Below, one piece after another: positions 23,818-35,643 of a stretch of DNA of 64,000 nucleotides. Origin of the DNA: Trema orientale (lineage: Eukaryota > Streptophyta > Magnoliopsida > Rosales > Cannabaceae); the NCBI GenBank assembly GCA_002914845.1, contig JXTC01000001.1, positions 3,067,488 to 3,131,487 of the forward strand, in the 5' to 3' direction. Below the pieces are notes generated by a model. It saw only the letters and a program-made list of their open reading frames with translations, searched no databases and was not told where the DNA came from. Every line of letters begins with the position of its first letter. The first letter of the stretch is position 1. Position numbers and translations under genes: made by a program.

Positions 23818-24307
23818 TGTTGGGAATTTTATTTCCTATATTGGGCCACATATTTTATCAATTGTATTGGGCCATATTATCCTTAAGCAGACCCAATAAG
23901 TGATTTAATTAGGACTGGGTCAAGATATCCAACTGGGTATGGATACCAATGTGGATACCATGTTAGTCACCCAGTTAGGGTTTGATGGATACCCAACAGG
24001 GGACTATATAAAGGACCTATTAGGGTTATGGTCTCTGTAGCCAAAATATACGTACGCTCAATTCTCTGTAACCCACCATTAATTACAGAGAATTCCATCT
24101 GAGTGATATTAGGCTTTTAGGCTACAGAAGATCAAACTCTCTAGCGATTACAGTCAATTACTATCGCTTCCGCCTTCGGTTCATCGTCCATATTACGGTA
24201 TTCAATCATGGACTCACGTATACTCAATGAATCCCTACCTATCAGTTTTACATGAATGTTCTAGGGTTTGTGTTTGGTTTTTCAATCCCATATATTCAAG
24301 TATAACA
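23818..24307 (+). mobile_element. 3' LTR of copia element 2
   Basis: 490 bp, TGTTGGGAATTTTATTTCC to ...TATAACA, preceded by a polypurine tract (AAGTAGGAGAT). The full element is therefore 18531-24307 (5.78 kb). Low divergence from the 5' LTR points to a comparatively recent insertion. Confidence 0.93.
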
Positions 24308-24312
24308 TTTTT

Positions 24313-27300
24313 ATGTCATCTAATTATTTATTTTTTGTTGGCTTGTAAAAACAACATTGTTATATTTAGTTTTGTTTTCTTTTTTCTTTTTTTTATTGTT
24401 TTCTCCTCTCACATTGCCCGGAGAGCGATGATGAAATTGAAGGCCTTTAATTGGTTAGTGTCTTGTGACTACGAACTGTAACGTTGCCTTCAACAGAAAT
24501 TTATAGAAATTATTATAGGAATGTTGAATTCAATAGAAAATGCCAATTAAATATACAACCATGAGCATAGTAAACGACGTACTTTTTCAACTAATAATAA
24601 GTTGACATCTTAAATTATGTGGTTTTTTTTTAATCATGTAATTCTAAAGTTAACATATAATTGGGCACGTAAATTATGTAGTTCTTTTTTAAATGTGACC
24701 AATATGTAACTAGTTACAATTCAAAAACCAATTTTGTAATGTCTACAAAGTATCCCTCTTTCCCATGTCGTGTATCTAAACATTTGTTTTCTTCACTTTT
24801 GGTTAGCTTCATGTACTTTAAAATCTGGTCACATTTCTCCGTGGTCGGTTCCTACTTCCTTCGACTTTTTCAACTACTTTATTTCTGTGTACTTTACTGT
24901 TTTTGGGACTTTCTGGCAGTCAAATTTCAATTAAATGTTTAGTTAAACAATTTTCAATTGCATAACAATAGTTATTTAAATAATTCTCCACCAATATCTT
25001 TGTTAACCCCAAAACATAGTTAATAAAATTAAAATATTGACTCTTAAATGCGTTGTTCTTCTAGTCAAAGTTTCCTTTATGTCAAAATACCTCTATAGTA
25101 AGCTGTACAAAAATACCTTTAGTATCTAAATATATTTTGTAAAAGTTTCCAGAGGCCCTCCTTGGGACTTTTAGAGAACAAAGTGTAAAAATGGAGCAAT
25201 AGAATTGGATTACAAAAGCAAGATGTCTTTCCTCATAAATATTCAAATGAAAAAACTCAAAAATAATATTCTTTTTCTCAAATCTTTATTTTTGTCACTG
25301 CAATGTTCTAATCATAAAGATTATGGAACGAGCTCTTGGGGGAAAAAGAAAGGATATTAGTAAAAGGATGAGATTCTTTCTCGAGGCATCAAGGTACGTA
25401 CCAACCAATATATATTGAAAGTGGCCGGTTGGGTTTATGTAATAAAATTTCTCCTTTTATCATGTGTATCATATTCGATCAATGCACCAAATGTATTACT
25501 ATAGATATAGATTCGAAATCTATAGGTTAGCTGAATAAAATTCGTATTATCGAACACATATGATTGAGACATACATGAGTATATGTATATCTAGATTCCA
25601 TGCACTAAATCTGCCATTTTCCCCTTTTCATAAAATAAAACATGTCAATTTGATGATCTCTGCCCAGTGGTAGTCTTTCGCTCAAGTTTTCTTAAACAGT
25701 AGTAAAGACCTTATGCATTATCAGATTTATAATTATTCTCTGTTTTCTTAATATAAACAAATTGATTATTATTGGGCAACTTTTGATGAATGATTAGAAA
25801 AAATTTATAACCTTCTTGAGATGAGAGTCAAGAGAAACCAACCAAACTCTATGCCCATATAATGCTGGTAGTCAGTGATAGTTGGTTTGAGTTCAAGGTC
25901 GGCCACTTGAGAAGAATTGTCCCAAAATAGAAAGGGCAATCTTTGGAGCTGTATAAAAATGGGCAAAAGAAGAAACAAAACCAACTGAAATAACTGCCAC
26001 CCAGAAACAAATAGACCTACAAATGACTCTCAGTTTTTTGAAAATGGGCCCCCACCAGGGGAGAGAAAAACCAGACGCTGCAAGCATGGGCCACAGTTTT
26101 TCTTTCTTTCTGTCATTTTTTTTTCTTTTTTTTGGATCTTTTCTGTGATGTGACATCTTAGGGCCCACAAATCGTGCCCATAGTGCCAAGCCCACTTAAT
26201 GATTTATTTGCCCACCGCCCCCAACTGGCCACTCATCTCTAATTACCCTATCCCCACCACCACCCACTTCCACCACCATCGATCAACTTCCTCCTCCTCT
26301 TTTTATCTACATCTTGATGCCCTTTAAAATACTTACCTTTGAAAAAAAAAAAAAAAACACTTAGACCGAGTAGTAGAGTTTAAGGACCGAAAAAAAGTAC
26401 TTTTAAGTCTTATTTAGCCTCTAGTGGGTAGGTTTAGACCCAATACATTTGGCTTTACATTTCATTAGTTCAATGTATGGAGCTAGATTGGTTTTATATT
26501 TTTCCAAACTTTTGCTTTATCTCATGTTGAAATACACTAATGAATGTTCCAAAGTAAAACTCAATGTCTTTGAAATTATATTCTCCAGAGCCATGTAGGT
26601 ATATGTACCTACGCTTTATTGTTTGTGATATCTTCTACTTAGATAAGGTGATAAATAAAGTACATGTGGTAGCGCATTCTTCAGAAGATTTCTCCCCTCA
26701 CTATCATTTTAATTTGGTGGTTAAGCGCATAATTATAGGGCACTTTTGATAAAGCTTCCAATAATGATGGCTTTGGCCAGTTAATTCCCCGCTTTTGTAG
26801 ATGTGAAAGATTTCTCCTAGCTAGTTTTCTCTTCGAGTTTCTTCCTTTTTAAAGTTTTTAATGTGAAAAAAATCAGCCTAATTGTACTTGATACGAATGG
26901 GAACATCCTAAGAACATAATTATTACTATAATTTTAAGTATCTTCAAGAAGTTAGGTTAAGATAACACACTGATTCCCCTTTAATTTCTTAAAAAGATCC
27001 CAAAATCCCACGGATGTTTATGTTGGTTAGTGCCTATGGCACTAACTAGTATGGTCCAAAGTAGAATCGATTGCCCCGCAGTACTATCAATAAGGGATAT
27101 ATAATATCTGAGAATCTCACACTCTTATAATATGTGGTTTTTTGTGATACCATCTCAACTCCAGAAGCAAAATAATATATATACATATATATAAATAGAC
27201 ACAATTGAGAAACGTAATACTGAAATAGGAAACTAAAATTCTAGCTACTCAAAATTAAATAAATTCTAATAATAATAATTCTAGATAATACTATAATTTC

Positions 27301-30300
27301 TTACTTTATTCTATTCTCATTCCTCGTCATTCTTTCCGCGATTTAAATACTCGGCTCCAATGAGTTAAAACTCAAATAAGAAACTTTAATATAATTTACC
27401 ATTAATTTAGAAGTAAAACTCAAATAAGAAACTTTAATATAATTTACCATTAATTTAGAAGTAAGCTTTATAATATTGTAAACTAAATAAAAGGGTCACT
27501 GACAACACTCGAAGACCATTATAATTGTGTTGTTTACTTACTGATTTCTTGAGACAATGGTTGAGTCATGAGGCCTAGCCAATATGAATTGGGGGATCCA
27601 CTCAATCTAAAGTTGGGATTGTCCTTGAGTTCAATGAAACTCATTGAATATTAATTTCTAGAACAATACTTGATCAAAACCTATGTATTTAATTTGCTCC
27701 TGGACACCTTAAAAGACTTAAAACATTTTAGCCGCATCCATTATGGTACTTTTAGGGTCCCATTTCCCATATTTCTGATATCCTACTAGAACTTTCATAT
27801 GTGATTAGGGAGTTTTTCCATTATATTGTTTTGAAGATAATTTGGACACTTTAGTCTATGATTACATAGTTTTTAATAAATTTAAAATATACTCTTTATC
27901 GAACAATATAAAAATGGGACATTTGCAACTCTGTCTTTATATTGTTAATGATCCAATCCAAATTAAATGTCGATGAGTCATGATACCATCATAGATTACC
28001 CGTCGCTTTTTCCCCCCCTCTTAAATAATAACTCATACTAGTTAATAGTAAGTTACACAACCGATTTGCTACATAAATGCTCCTCTTAAAATGCAAAGAG
28101 TCACAGAATCCTCCTTTGGGCCCTTCCCAGTGCAAAAGGACAGGTAAACTTTTCCATATATCCAAGAAGTTTAGATCTAATAATTTTACCAATACACATA
28201 TAGAGGAGCGGTACTTTGGCGCGTTTTATCAATTACAGCCCTCAAATCTCCGTGAGTTTCATTGTGAGGCTGATAAGAATGGAGAGCTCTGTAACACAAC
28301 ACAACTTATCCCAAAAAAAAATCCATCCAATGGAATAAGGTTTTTCAGACTTGACCAAATGCTGACCTTCTTCTTATGTTTCTGTTTTTCGTTTATTACT
28401 TTACGATCTTAATGTAGTAACTTCAACGTGATTGAGTTAGAAGAATATAATCCATGTTATAGTAGTTGATTTATAAAATAAAAAAAATATTAAATATAAA
28501 ATTAAAAAGATTAAAAAAAAAGATATTGACATATATATATATATTTGTGAAGCATTTCAATGAGAACTTTAGAACCTAGCTTCACCGTCCCTTCCAACAA
28601 ATTAAGGAGTTCATATATTTTCCCATTTACTTTTTTCCCTTCTTATTTCTTCAATTTGTGATAAGTCCAATCTTTTAATATCTGCAAGTAGTTCTTATGC
28701 AATATATACATATTTTTGTAAAGTGAACATATGAAATTGACTAACACTTTCAAACCTTTTTGGAACTTTCTTTTTCTCTACATACTAAAATATCTTACAT
28801 TGCCATTCCCGTGCGTTTTCCATTGCTCCTCTCCCCCCCACTTTATTTCTTATCTTTTTCTTTTATTTTACCCCCACGTTCTAATGATATAGACTAATGA
28901 AAAATTGATTCGCAAATGAAATTATACCTGACACAAAAGATAAACCCCATTTTCCCTTGCCCCATTATTTTCAAATAATGCAAAACTAATTAGTGTGTGG
29001 AAGTTAAGGACATTTTGGCATAATAAGGTCCAAGTCAAAATGATTCACATATAGTAATATATATATACACACATATTATTATAGGGAATGTACAATCATT
29101 GTACAATTGAACCATTTGTTTTAGATTCTTTTCAAGTCCCATTTGGAGGAATCAATTATCAAAACCAAGCTCCCATATCCAGACGTAACATAATAAAGTT
29201 AAACTACGATTTGATTTGGCAGCTCTCACCCTCAAGCAAGCTAGCTAGCTCCCTTTGCGCATGTTCTGATTAGATCTATGCTCACCAATCTTGTACTATA
29301 TGACAAGATTGACAAGTGAAAGTTCAAGTGCCAAATGTACTCCATATATACATAGTTCTTTTGTGTAAGCTTTGTTCCACGTGCTTAATAATTACAACCC
29401 AAAAAAATAGTACTCAAAATAATTATTAATTTTTAATGAAAGAAAAGAAAAAAGGGGGAAGTCTGAGGCTTGGAATATTTTAGGATCCTTCATATTTCCA
29501 AAATGTTTAGTCCTCAGGAAGTTGTCTTCGTTGGCACAAGGGACGACCTCATAAAGATTTTTTATTTTTTTTTACAGGTGGCTGATCGAGTACGCATGCA
29601 TAGAATTGGAGAAGAAAGAAACAAAATAAAAGGACGTGGAAAGACGTTTCTAGCTCCTGGTTTTTCGGTATCAAAATTCAAAGCACACTGGCACACAGGT
29701 TTGTGAGAGACTAGGATACCTACATCAATATTCAATCCATTTTTTCCTCTGATTTTTCTTTTAATTATTATGGGGAAACTTCCTCCTGTGACAAACCATT
29801 AACAATATAAAACAGAAAATCTTTTGTTTCTTCATTTGGTCTTTTCCTCTTAACAAATTTTGCTTTGGTCTATAGTACGCAAAGCTTCTTATTACAAGAA
29901 ATTATTATTATTATTCTTTGATTTCATTCTTTACCTTATTCCTCGTTTGGAGAATAATTCCATCTAAAAAGTCCCATTTGAGATTGAAAAAGAAAAAGGT
30001 TATTATCTATTGTTCTTTAAAGTTTTCCTTGAGATATGGATCCTTTTCACAAAGTGATTGGCATATATAATCATTGATTTTCATTATATGGGATCAAATT
30101 TGCATGATCTGCATGTTGTGCTACTAGATATAATGATACGAATCGATATTGATTAGAATTTCTTATAGCTCAACCGACTGCTTATTTCTAATAACAACTT
30201 TTTATCCAGCAGCTTGCTTCATTATTTGCATTAGGGGAGAAAATTTGGAACCAAATCTTAAACGTATAAGAACATGAATCTAGCTAAGAGAGAGAGAGAG

Positions 30301-31971
30301 TACGCCTATACTTTAACTTTCTTTGGCATGCATTAATCAAAATCATAATATCCAAATTCGTTAGTGGTATATTAATTGTCTTCCCCTTATGGCCTTATCA
30401 TAAGCTGGTTGTGCCGACTAAAAAGTTGAAAGAACAACACCCCATGGAATCACAATCACTAGTGATGCCATGCCACCACACATATTATTGTACTATATTG
30501 TATATTCCGTAGGTCTTCTTTTTTGGCCCTTCTCAGTTTTGTTTTAATGATATAGATATACAGTACTGGTACTGCATAACACTATAAGAGTATGCTATAA
30601 AAATTGAGAAAAAAGAATCGAGGGTTCTGTACACAGTGTCCCACAAACACGAGCGACTTTACGTCCCATTACATAGATGGATATCTAGACCTCCAACTAG
30701 GCAACTTGTAAAGGCTATATAAAGGGCCTGGTTCTGGCAAAAAACATGGAAAACTCCATCAGTGTACGAAACAAATTTGGCTCTTGCGCTGGTCCAACAG
30801 TAATATAACCTAAGCTGAGATTCCATCAAGGAAGAGAGAAAAAAAAAAAAAAAAAGAAAGAAAGAAGAAGAAGAAGAAAATTTTGTCGGGTTACGTTGAG
30901 TCTCATTATATTGTACAGTAGTCATTCCGAGCCATAATTTTAATTGAGGAGGGCATAACAACAAAAAAAAAAAAGCTTAACAAAATGAAAGTACAAGAAG
31001 TGTAAAAATATTTCCTTTTAACAAATTTTTTAAGTTCAATATAATTGCGCTCGTAGAATTTTCATGCTTTGAAATCACTGCATAATAATCTTGTTATCAA
31101 TATTATACAGCGTTTATATTTATGTGTCTAGCTAACTTTTGTTTTTAACGGGAATGTATAAACTTAATTTTTAAGGTCCATTTCGTGTTGAAACTAATTT
31201 TTAAGTTTGTAATTAGTAGGAAAGAGCCTTTGAGAAAATTCGGCTAAGTGGCACTTTGGTGGTTGGTAATAGTTTTATAGCAACTTTTCTTTGAAACTGC
31301 TACTTATGGAAGTCTCCCAATAGACAATTAAATTTTGGGTCCAAATTAATGAGTTTTTATGTAAGGCATGTGTATAGAATTGAAATTTTAGGGGACATAT
31401 CTACAAGCTTGAAGTCTTAAGGGGCAAAACTAATTTCTAATCAAATTTACTTTAAAAATATATATTAAAATAAAATTGAGGGGGCATTTTCCCCCTAGCT
31501 ACTGCATCCCTCCTTGCCCTACAAACTAATTTTTAGTAGGGGTATATTGAATATTTAACGCATGTATCATGTTGTGCTAGTTCATCCTACTATGTGAAGG
31601 ATATATTAGGGGTCCCATTTTGATAGGAAAGTGTGAGATTGAGTTTGAGAGTTAATTTAAAGAGTATGAGAATGTCATGCGTGAGATGAGATCACTTTGT
31701 AGTCTAATGAAATGAGGTCACTTTGTACTCTAATTTTCATTAGAGTGAAAAGCTGCCGCGAGTCGTAATTTTTCACGTCGAGAAAATTTAGTATTACTAT
31801 AAATCTAAGTGGGTGACTTGCTTGTTTTTTATTTATTTTTGTTTATTATTGTCCTTATTGTTAGGGATTAGGGTTTAATCCATAACAAAAGTCAGTTACC
31901 AACACTGTTTAATTTTGGAACCTCGCAATTTTTTATGACATTAACTGATATATTTTGACACTTTTCTAAAT
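24313..31971. other. Intergenic, no gene supported
   Basis: About 7.7 kb of AT-rich DNA. Reading frames at 25893-26195 (minus), 28077-28412 and 29470-29706 have no recognisable domain, and no matching neighbouring exons could be found. A pyrimidine-rich, C-rich segment at 26200-26300 and a polypurine run at 30838-30880 are the only compositional departures. Confidence 0.5.
27366..27461. repeat. 48-bp perfect tandem duplication
   Basis: Two adjacent identical 48-bp units containing ACTCAAATAAGAAACTTTAA and TTACCATTAATTTAG. Non-coding. Confidence 0.9.
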
Positions 31972-31979
31972 TAAAAAGC

Positions 31980-32656
31980 TTAAAGCAGAAAAAATGACAT
32001 GGATAGGACTAACTTGGGCCAAAATGACTTTTGTGTGTTTTTTAAAAAATGACATTTTTAGGAGTATCAATAACGTTGAATTATGCTCTAAAACTTTTTG
32101 ACCATGAAAAAACCATTATTTAGGACTTTTTTAGGGTCAAGAAGCTCTCGATCATAGGTCAAGTTATTCTTCTCACCCCTAAAATGCCATTTTTTCGGGC
32201 TTCCTATAAAATTTCAAGCCTAAAGTACCAAAAATTGAATTGATATAGAAAAATATCACTTTTCTGAAGTTTATTTAGAAAAATATCATTTTAAATAAGT
32301 ATTTGGAACAATACTACTTTCTTTTTTTTAACATTAGTATTTTTCAATGGTACTCTAGGTAACCAATTGGGCTATTTGTGGTAACCAATCTAGTTATTTG
32401 AGGTAACCGGTCAAGTTAACCAATCTACCTTAGGTAACTTGATTGATTACTTCAAATGTCTCATCAATTAATAAAAAGTGGTATTTTTATAAGTATTTTT
32501 AAAAATAATATTTTTCTAATTAAAATTCAGATTTTTCAATGTTTATGAAAAACTACCATAAAAAATCAAATTTCCTCCATTTTTTTGGGGGAAAAAAATA
32601 TTTAAAAGAAAATCATTCTGGCCCAAGTTAGTCGTATCCATGTCCTTTTAGCCTTA
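31980..32656. mobile_element. ~677-bp MITE with long terminal inverted repeats
   Basis: The left end TTAAAGCAG..., followed by GACATGGATAGG, ACTAACTTGGGCC and AATGACTTTT, is mirrored at the right end. There the reverse complement reads TTAAGGCTAAAAGGACATGG, then ACTAACTTGGGCC and AATGATTTT. The inverted repeat runs about 45-50 bp with few mismatches. The direct repeat AAAAAGC occurs on both sides (31973-31979 and 32657-32663), so the target duplication is 7-8 bp, which would suit a hAT-type element. The interior contains three GGTAACC(A/G)(A/G)T units near 32358-32415 and no gene. Confidence 0.75.
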
Positions 32657-33189
32657 AAAAAGCACACACACACACTAACATTACAACGGCCCAACCCCAG
32701 CTTTTTGAACTAGAAAACAGACCAACCCAAAAACTCTGGATCTTACCTAGGTTTAGACTTGATTTTCTTTCACGTAGTCTGGACTCCCCTTTTTTTATAT
32801 TATCATCTTAGATCTTAAAGAATTACATTCTCATAATATTTTGTGTGTATATAAGTATGATGTGGATGGTGCTTGTGCATGTGGGTACAACAAATGTTTC
32901 CTTCTAAGAATCCAAGTCCTAATTACAATTAATAGAAAATGGGAGTTAGACAGTTCATTCACGACAGCCATTTTGTTGCATTTACGAGCAATATCTATTG
33001 ATTATATTTTATGCAACACCAATTAGTACAAAGTCATGTTCTAAGAAAATAGAAAAGGTCAGTAACGTTTTTGGTACATTAATCAAACACATGCTAAAAC
33101 ATATATTAACTTTATATTTTAAATTCTGAATCAAATTATTATCTTCATGGAGTTGGGATGGAAAAAAAGAATGTTTTTTTTTTCTTTTC

Positions 33190-33750
33190 TTTTTTTTCAA
33201 TAAAAACAGGCTCCGCAAGGGAATATAATATTAATAGAAGTCAAAATACTTCAATTACAAAACACAGAGGATTATAATTTTGAACTCCCTAAAAAATGAT
33301 ACAAAAAGTGGATCACAAACACAACAACAATAAGAATTGTAGATTACTATAATTTTTCTAGAGAATAAGATAATAAAGACCACCAGTAAACAATTGCTTT
33401 CACTACTATTGGTCTGCGAGGTAGACTATGATTCCAATACCAAGTGAAATTCACATCCGTTGAAAAAAAACTAACACATCTGCATTACAGATTTAAACCC
33501 CCTAAAAAAAATCCCAGATTCAATATCTAGTAAATAGAATTAAAAATCCACACAGATCAAATAACAGGTGGTACCAAAAATCACACAAAAGTGGTACTAT
33601 AACAAGATCTAAATCTGGACTAATTAGAAAAATAAATAAAAAGAGGAAAAAAAATTCATCCTCGAAGGAGATCGAGGAGAGGGGAGGAGGAAGAGAGGCC
33701 AGATAAGGAGTGCTTAAGGAGATCAAAGCACTCCTTTTCCGGCTCATTGT
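33190..33750 (-). mobile_element. Possible LINE-like retroposon fragment
   Basis: Read on the minus strand, the stretch ends TATTCCCTTGCGGAGCCTG, then TTTTTATTG and an A-rich tail (plus-strand T-run at 33174-33200). A poly(A) terminus of this type suits a 5'-truncated non-LTR retrotransposon or a retroposed transcript. No reverse transcriptase or endonuclease coding was found and no target duplication was seen, so the class is uncertain. Confidence 0.25.
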
Positions 33751-34781
33751 GAGACCCCCACTCAACTTTTTATTTTTATTTTTCACCTTATGTCGAATTA
33801 TATTTTTTGCTTATTGGTCCCCTTTGAGATTTTTTTCCTTCAACTGTGTCCTCGTAATATTATGTGAATTTTCACTTTTATCCTTTCTTAGTACATTGTT
33901 TAATATCAATTTGTCTTTTCCCATTCAATTTTATAAACCAAAATTTGGGTAAAAAAGTGAGATTTGAAAAGACTATACTTGTTCTCCACAATAACAAAGC
34001 AAAGATGAAAAAACTAGTTAGTAGGTTTTTATGAATCCTTCAATGTGCTTTTTATCTTTCACATTTTTTAAAAAATAAAATAAGATTAGTTTTCACTTTT
34101 GTGTTTGAATGTAAATTCCTTGAAATAAAAAAATTTTCATTTTGAAAAATGTTAAAGAATTACAGTTCTAAATTTTTATGCGAAAGTATACATGTTTCCC
34201 TTAGTGCTTCTCTTTCATTTTGTTGTAGTTTATTTTTTTATTTCTTTGTTAAGCAAGTTACTCTATTGTTGTATTATTATTGTATCTAGAAATATTGTGT
34301 CATCACTATACCGAAAAAAAATTTCTTACATCCCACCCCTACTAAAAAGAGACCCTAGCTCTATTACTGGTGAGAGCAACGACAAGGGTTTTTTTAAGAG
34401 AGAAAGAGAATAGAGACTAGGATTTTTCTGAGAGAGGCAACACCCAAGTTAATGTGGAGAAAGAGAAGTTACCACTTCTAATTATATAATGTCTAACTAA
34501 TCACAAAATTGTGTAATATACTATCTAATATAATACTAATACTAATAATAGTACTTCAACTCGCTAGCAATATAATAATAAATTTAACGGTTTCCCAATA
34601 TGATTATGTTTTCCCACATAAAATAAGTCTTTGTTTAATTTTATCCCAAAAAAAAAAAAGACTTCAAGTTTTTAGTTATATCAAATAAAACCTTTGTATT
34701 ATAAAATCGAAATAAATTAGTCTGTGAAATAAGTCAAATGACCAATTTTTTCTTGGTGTACACTGTAATGCACGACTATGC

Positions 34782-34821
34782 GAAGCTATTTACGTTAACA
34801 AGAAGCTATTTACGTTAACAA
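34782..34821. repeat. 20-bp perfect tandem duplication
   Basis: GAAGCTATTTACGTTAACAA occurs twice in direct succession. Confidence 0.95.
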
Positions 34822-35088
34822 GCACTCTGATTCGACAAAAATTATTTCATTCTATATTGAAAAATATTTACTTTTTTAGTTAAAATACATTTTTAAAAAA
34901 TAGTTCATGAGTATAGTCATTTCTTAATCACATTATATATTCATTGATTAAATATTTATTTTAGGTTCAATTTAATTAGATTTCAAAATCTCGAGATTTT
35001 ATTTGATATAATTAGAAACCTAAAATTTTTATTATTAGAATTTAAAAAAAAATTAAGATTTTATTTGATATAATGAAAAACTTAAATT

Positions 35089-35282
35089 TATTTTTTTTTT
35101 CGCTAAAGGCGTAAAATAAAACATCATTAAAACAGAAATACGGACCTGAAAAACAATGGAAATACAGAAGAAATTAAAGGCAGCCCAAAAAAATAAATAA
35201 ATAAAATAAAATTACAGCGAGAGAAAAGGTAGGACGCTATTCCGCGGCTACTGCCGCGGTGTCCCTCCCTCTTCCTGTCTGG
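35089..35282 (-). mobile_element. Candidate retroposon upstream of ERGIC3
   Basis: Read on the minus strand, a ~194-bp segment ends in ACGCCTTTAGCG followed by an A-run. It is bracketed by direct repeats TTAAATT (35082-35088 and 35283-35289). This pattern resembles a short, truncated LINE or SINE-like insertion. It contains an inverted CCGCGG pair near 35242-35259. No tRNA-like promoter boxes were seen, so a SINE is less likely. Confidence 0.35.
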
Positions 35283-35643
35283 TTAAATTAATCGTTTTTT
35301 TTTTTTTAAAGAAATAAATAAAAATAGAGGGGCAGGCAGGCCCTGAACATTTTTGGGATTAGAAATATTTCGAACGCCCCGTTAAAAATTCCCATCTTAA
35401 TTTCAAAATAAAAATAAAAATAAAATCATATTCATCATCATCTTCTTCTTCTTCTTCGTCTTCTTTCCCTGCTTCTCTTTCGATCTCAACGGGGCGTTTT
35501 TCTTTTCTTTTTTAATTATTAGGTTTTGTTTTCTGTAATAATTGGGACTAATTTATAGGCAGATATATATCTATACATACATATATGCGAATTAGGTTTT
35601 AGATCGAAGGCGAAATTTCGGTGGAGAGAGAGAGAGGTCAGAA

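Larger units (their letters stand above)
32664..35088. other. Intergenic, no gene supported apart from a possible retroposon
   Basis: AT-rich. A candidate retroposon fragment (33190-33750) is listed separately. Frames at 33520-33952 and 34192-34413 are low-complexity, Leu/Phe-rich translations of T-rich DNA, with no recognisable domain. Confidence 0.5.

Noticed and set aside
25893..26195. 100-codon minus-strand frame, Lys/Arg-rich
   Set aside because: The basic stretch is the translation of a T-rich run; no domain or neighbouring exon was found.
28077..28412. 111-codon plus-strand reading frame
   Set aside because: No family resemblance; composition and lack of promoter or splice context suggest chance.
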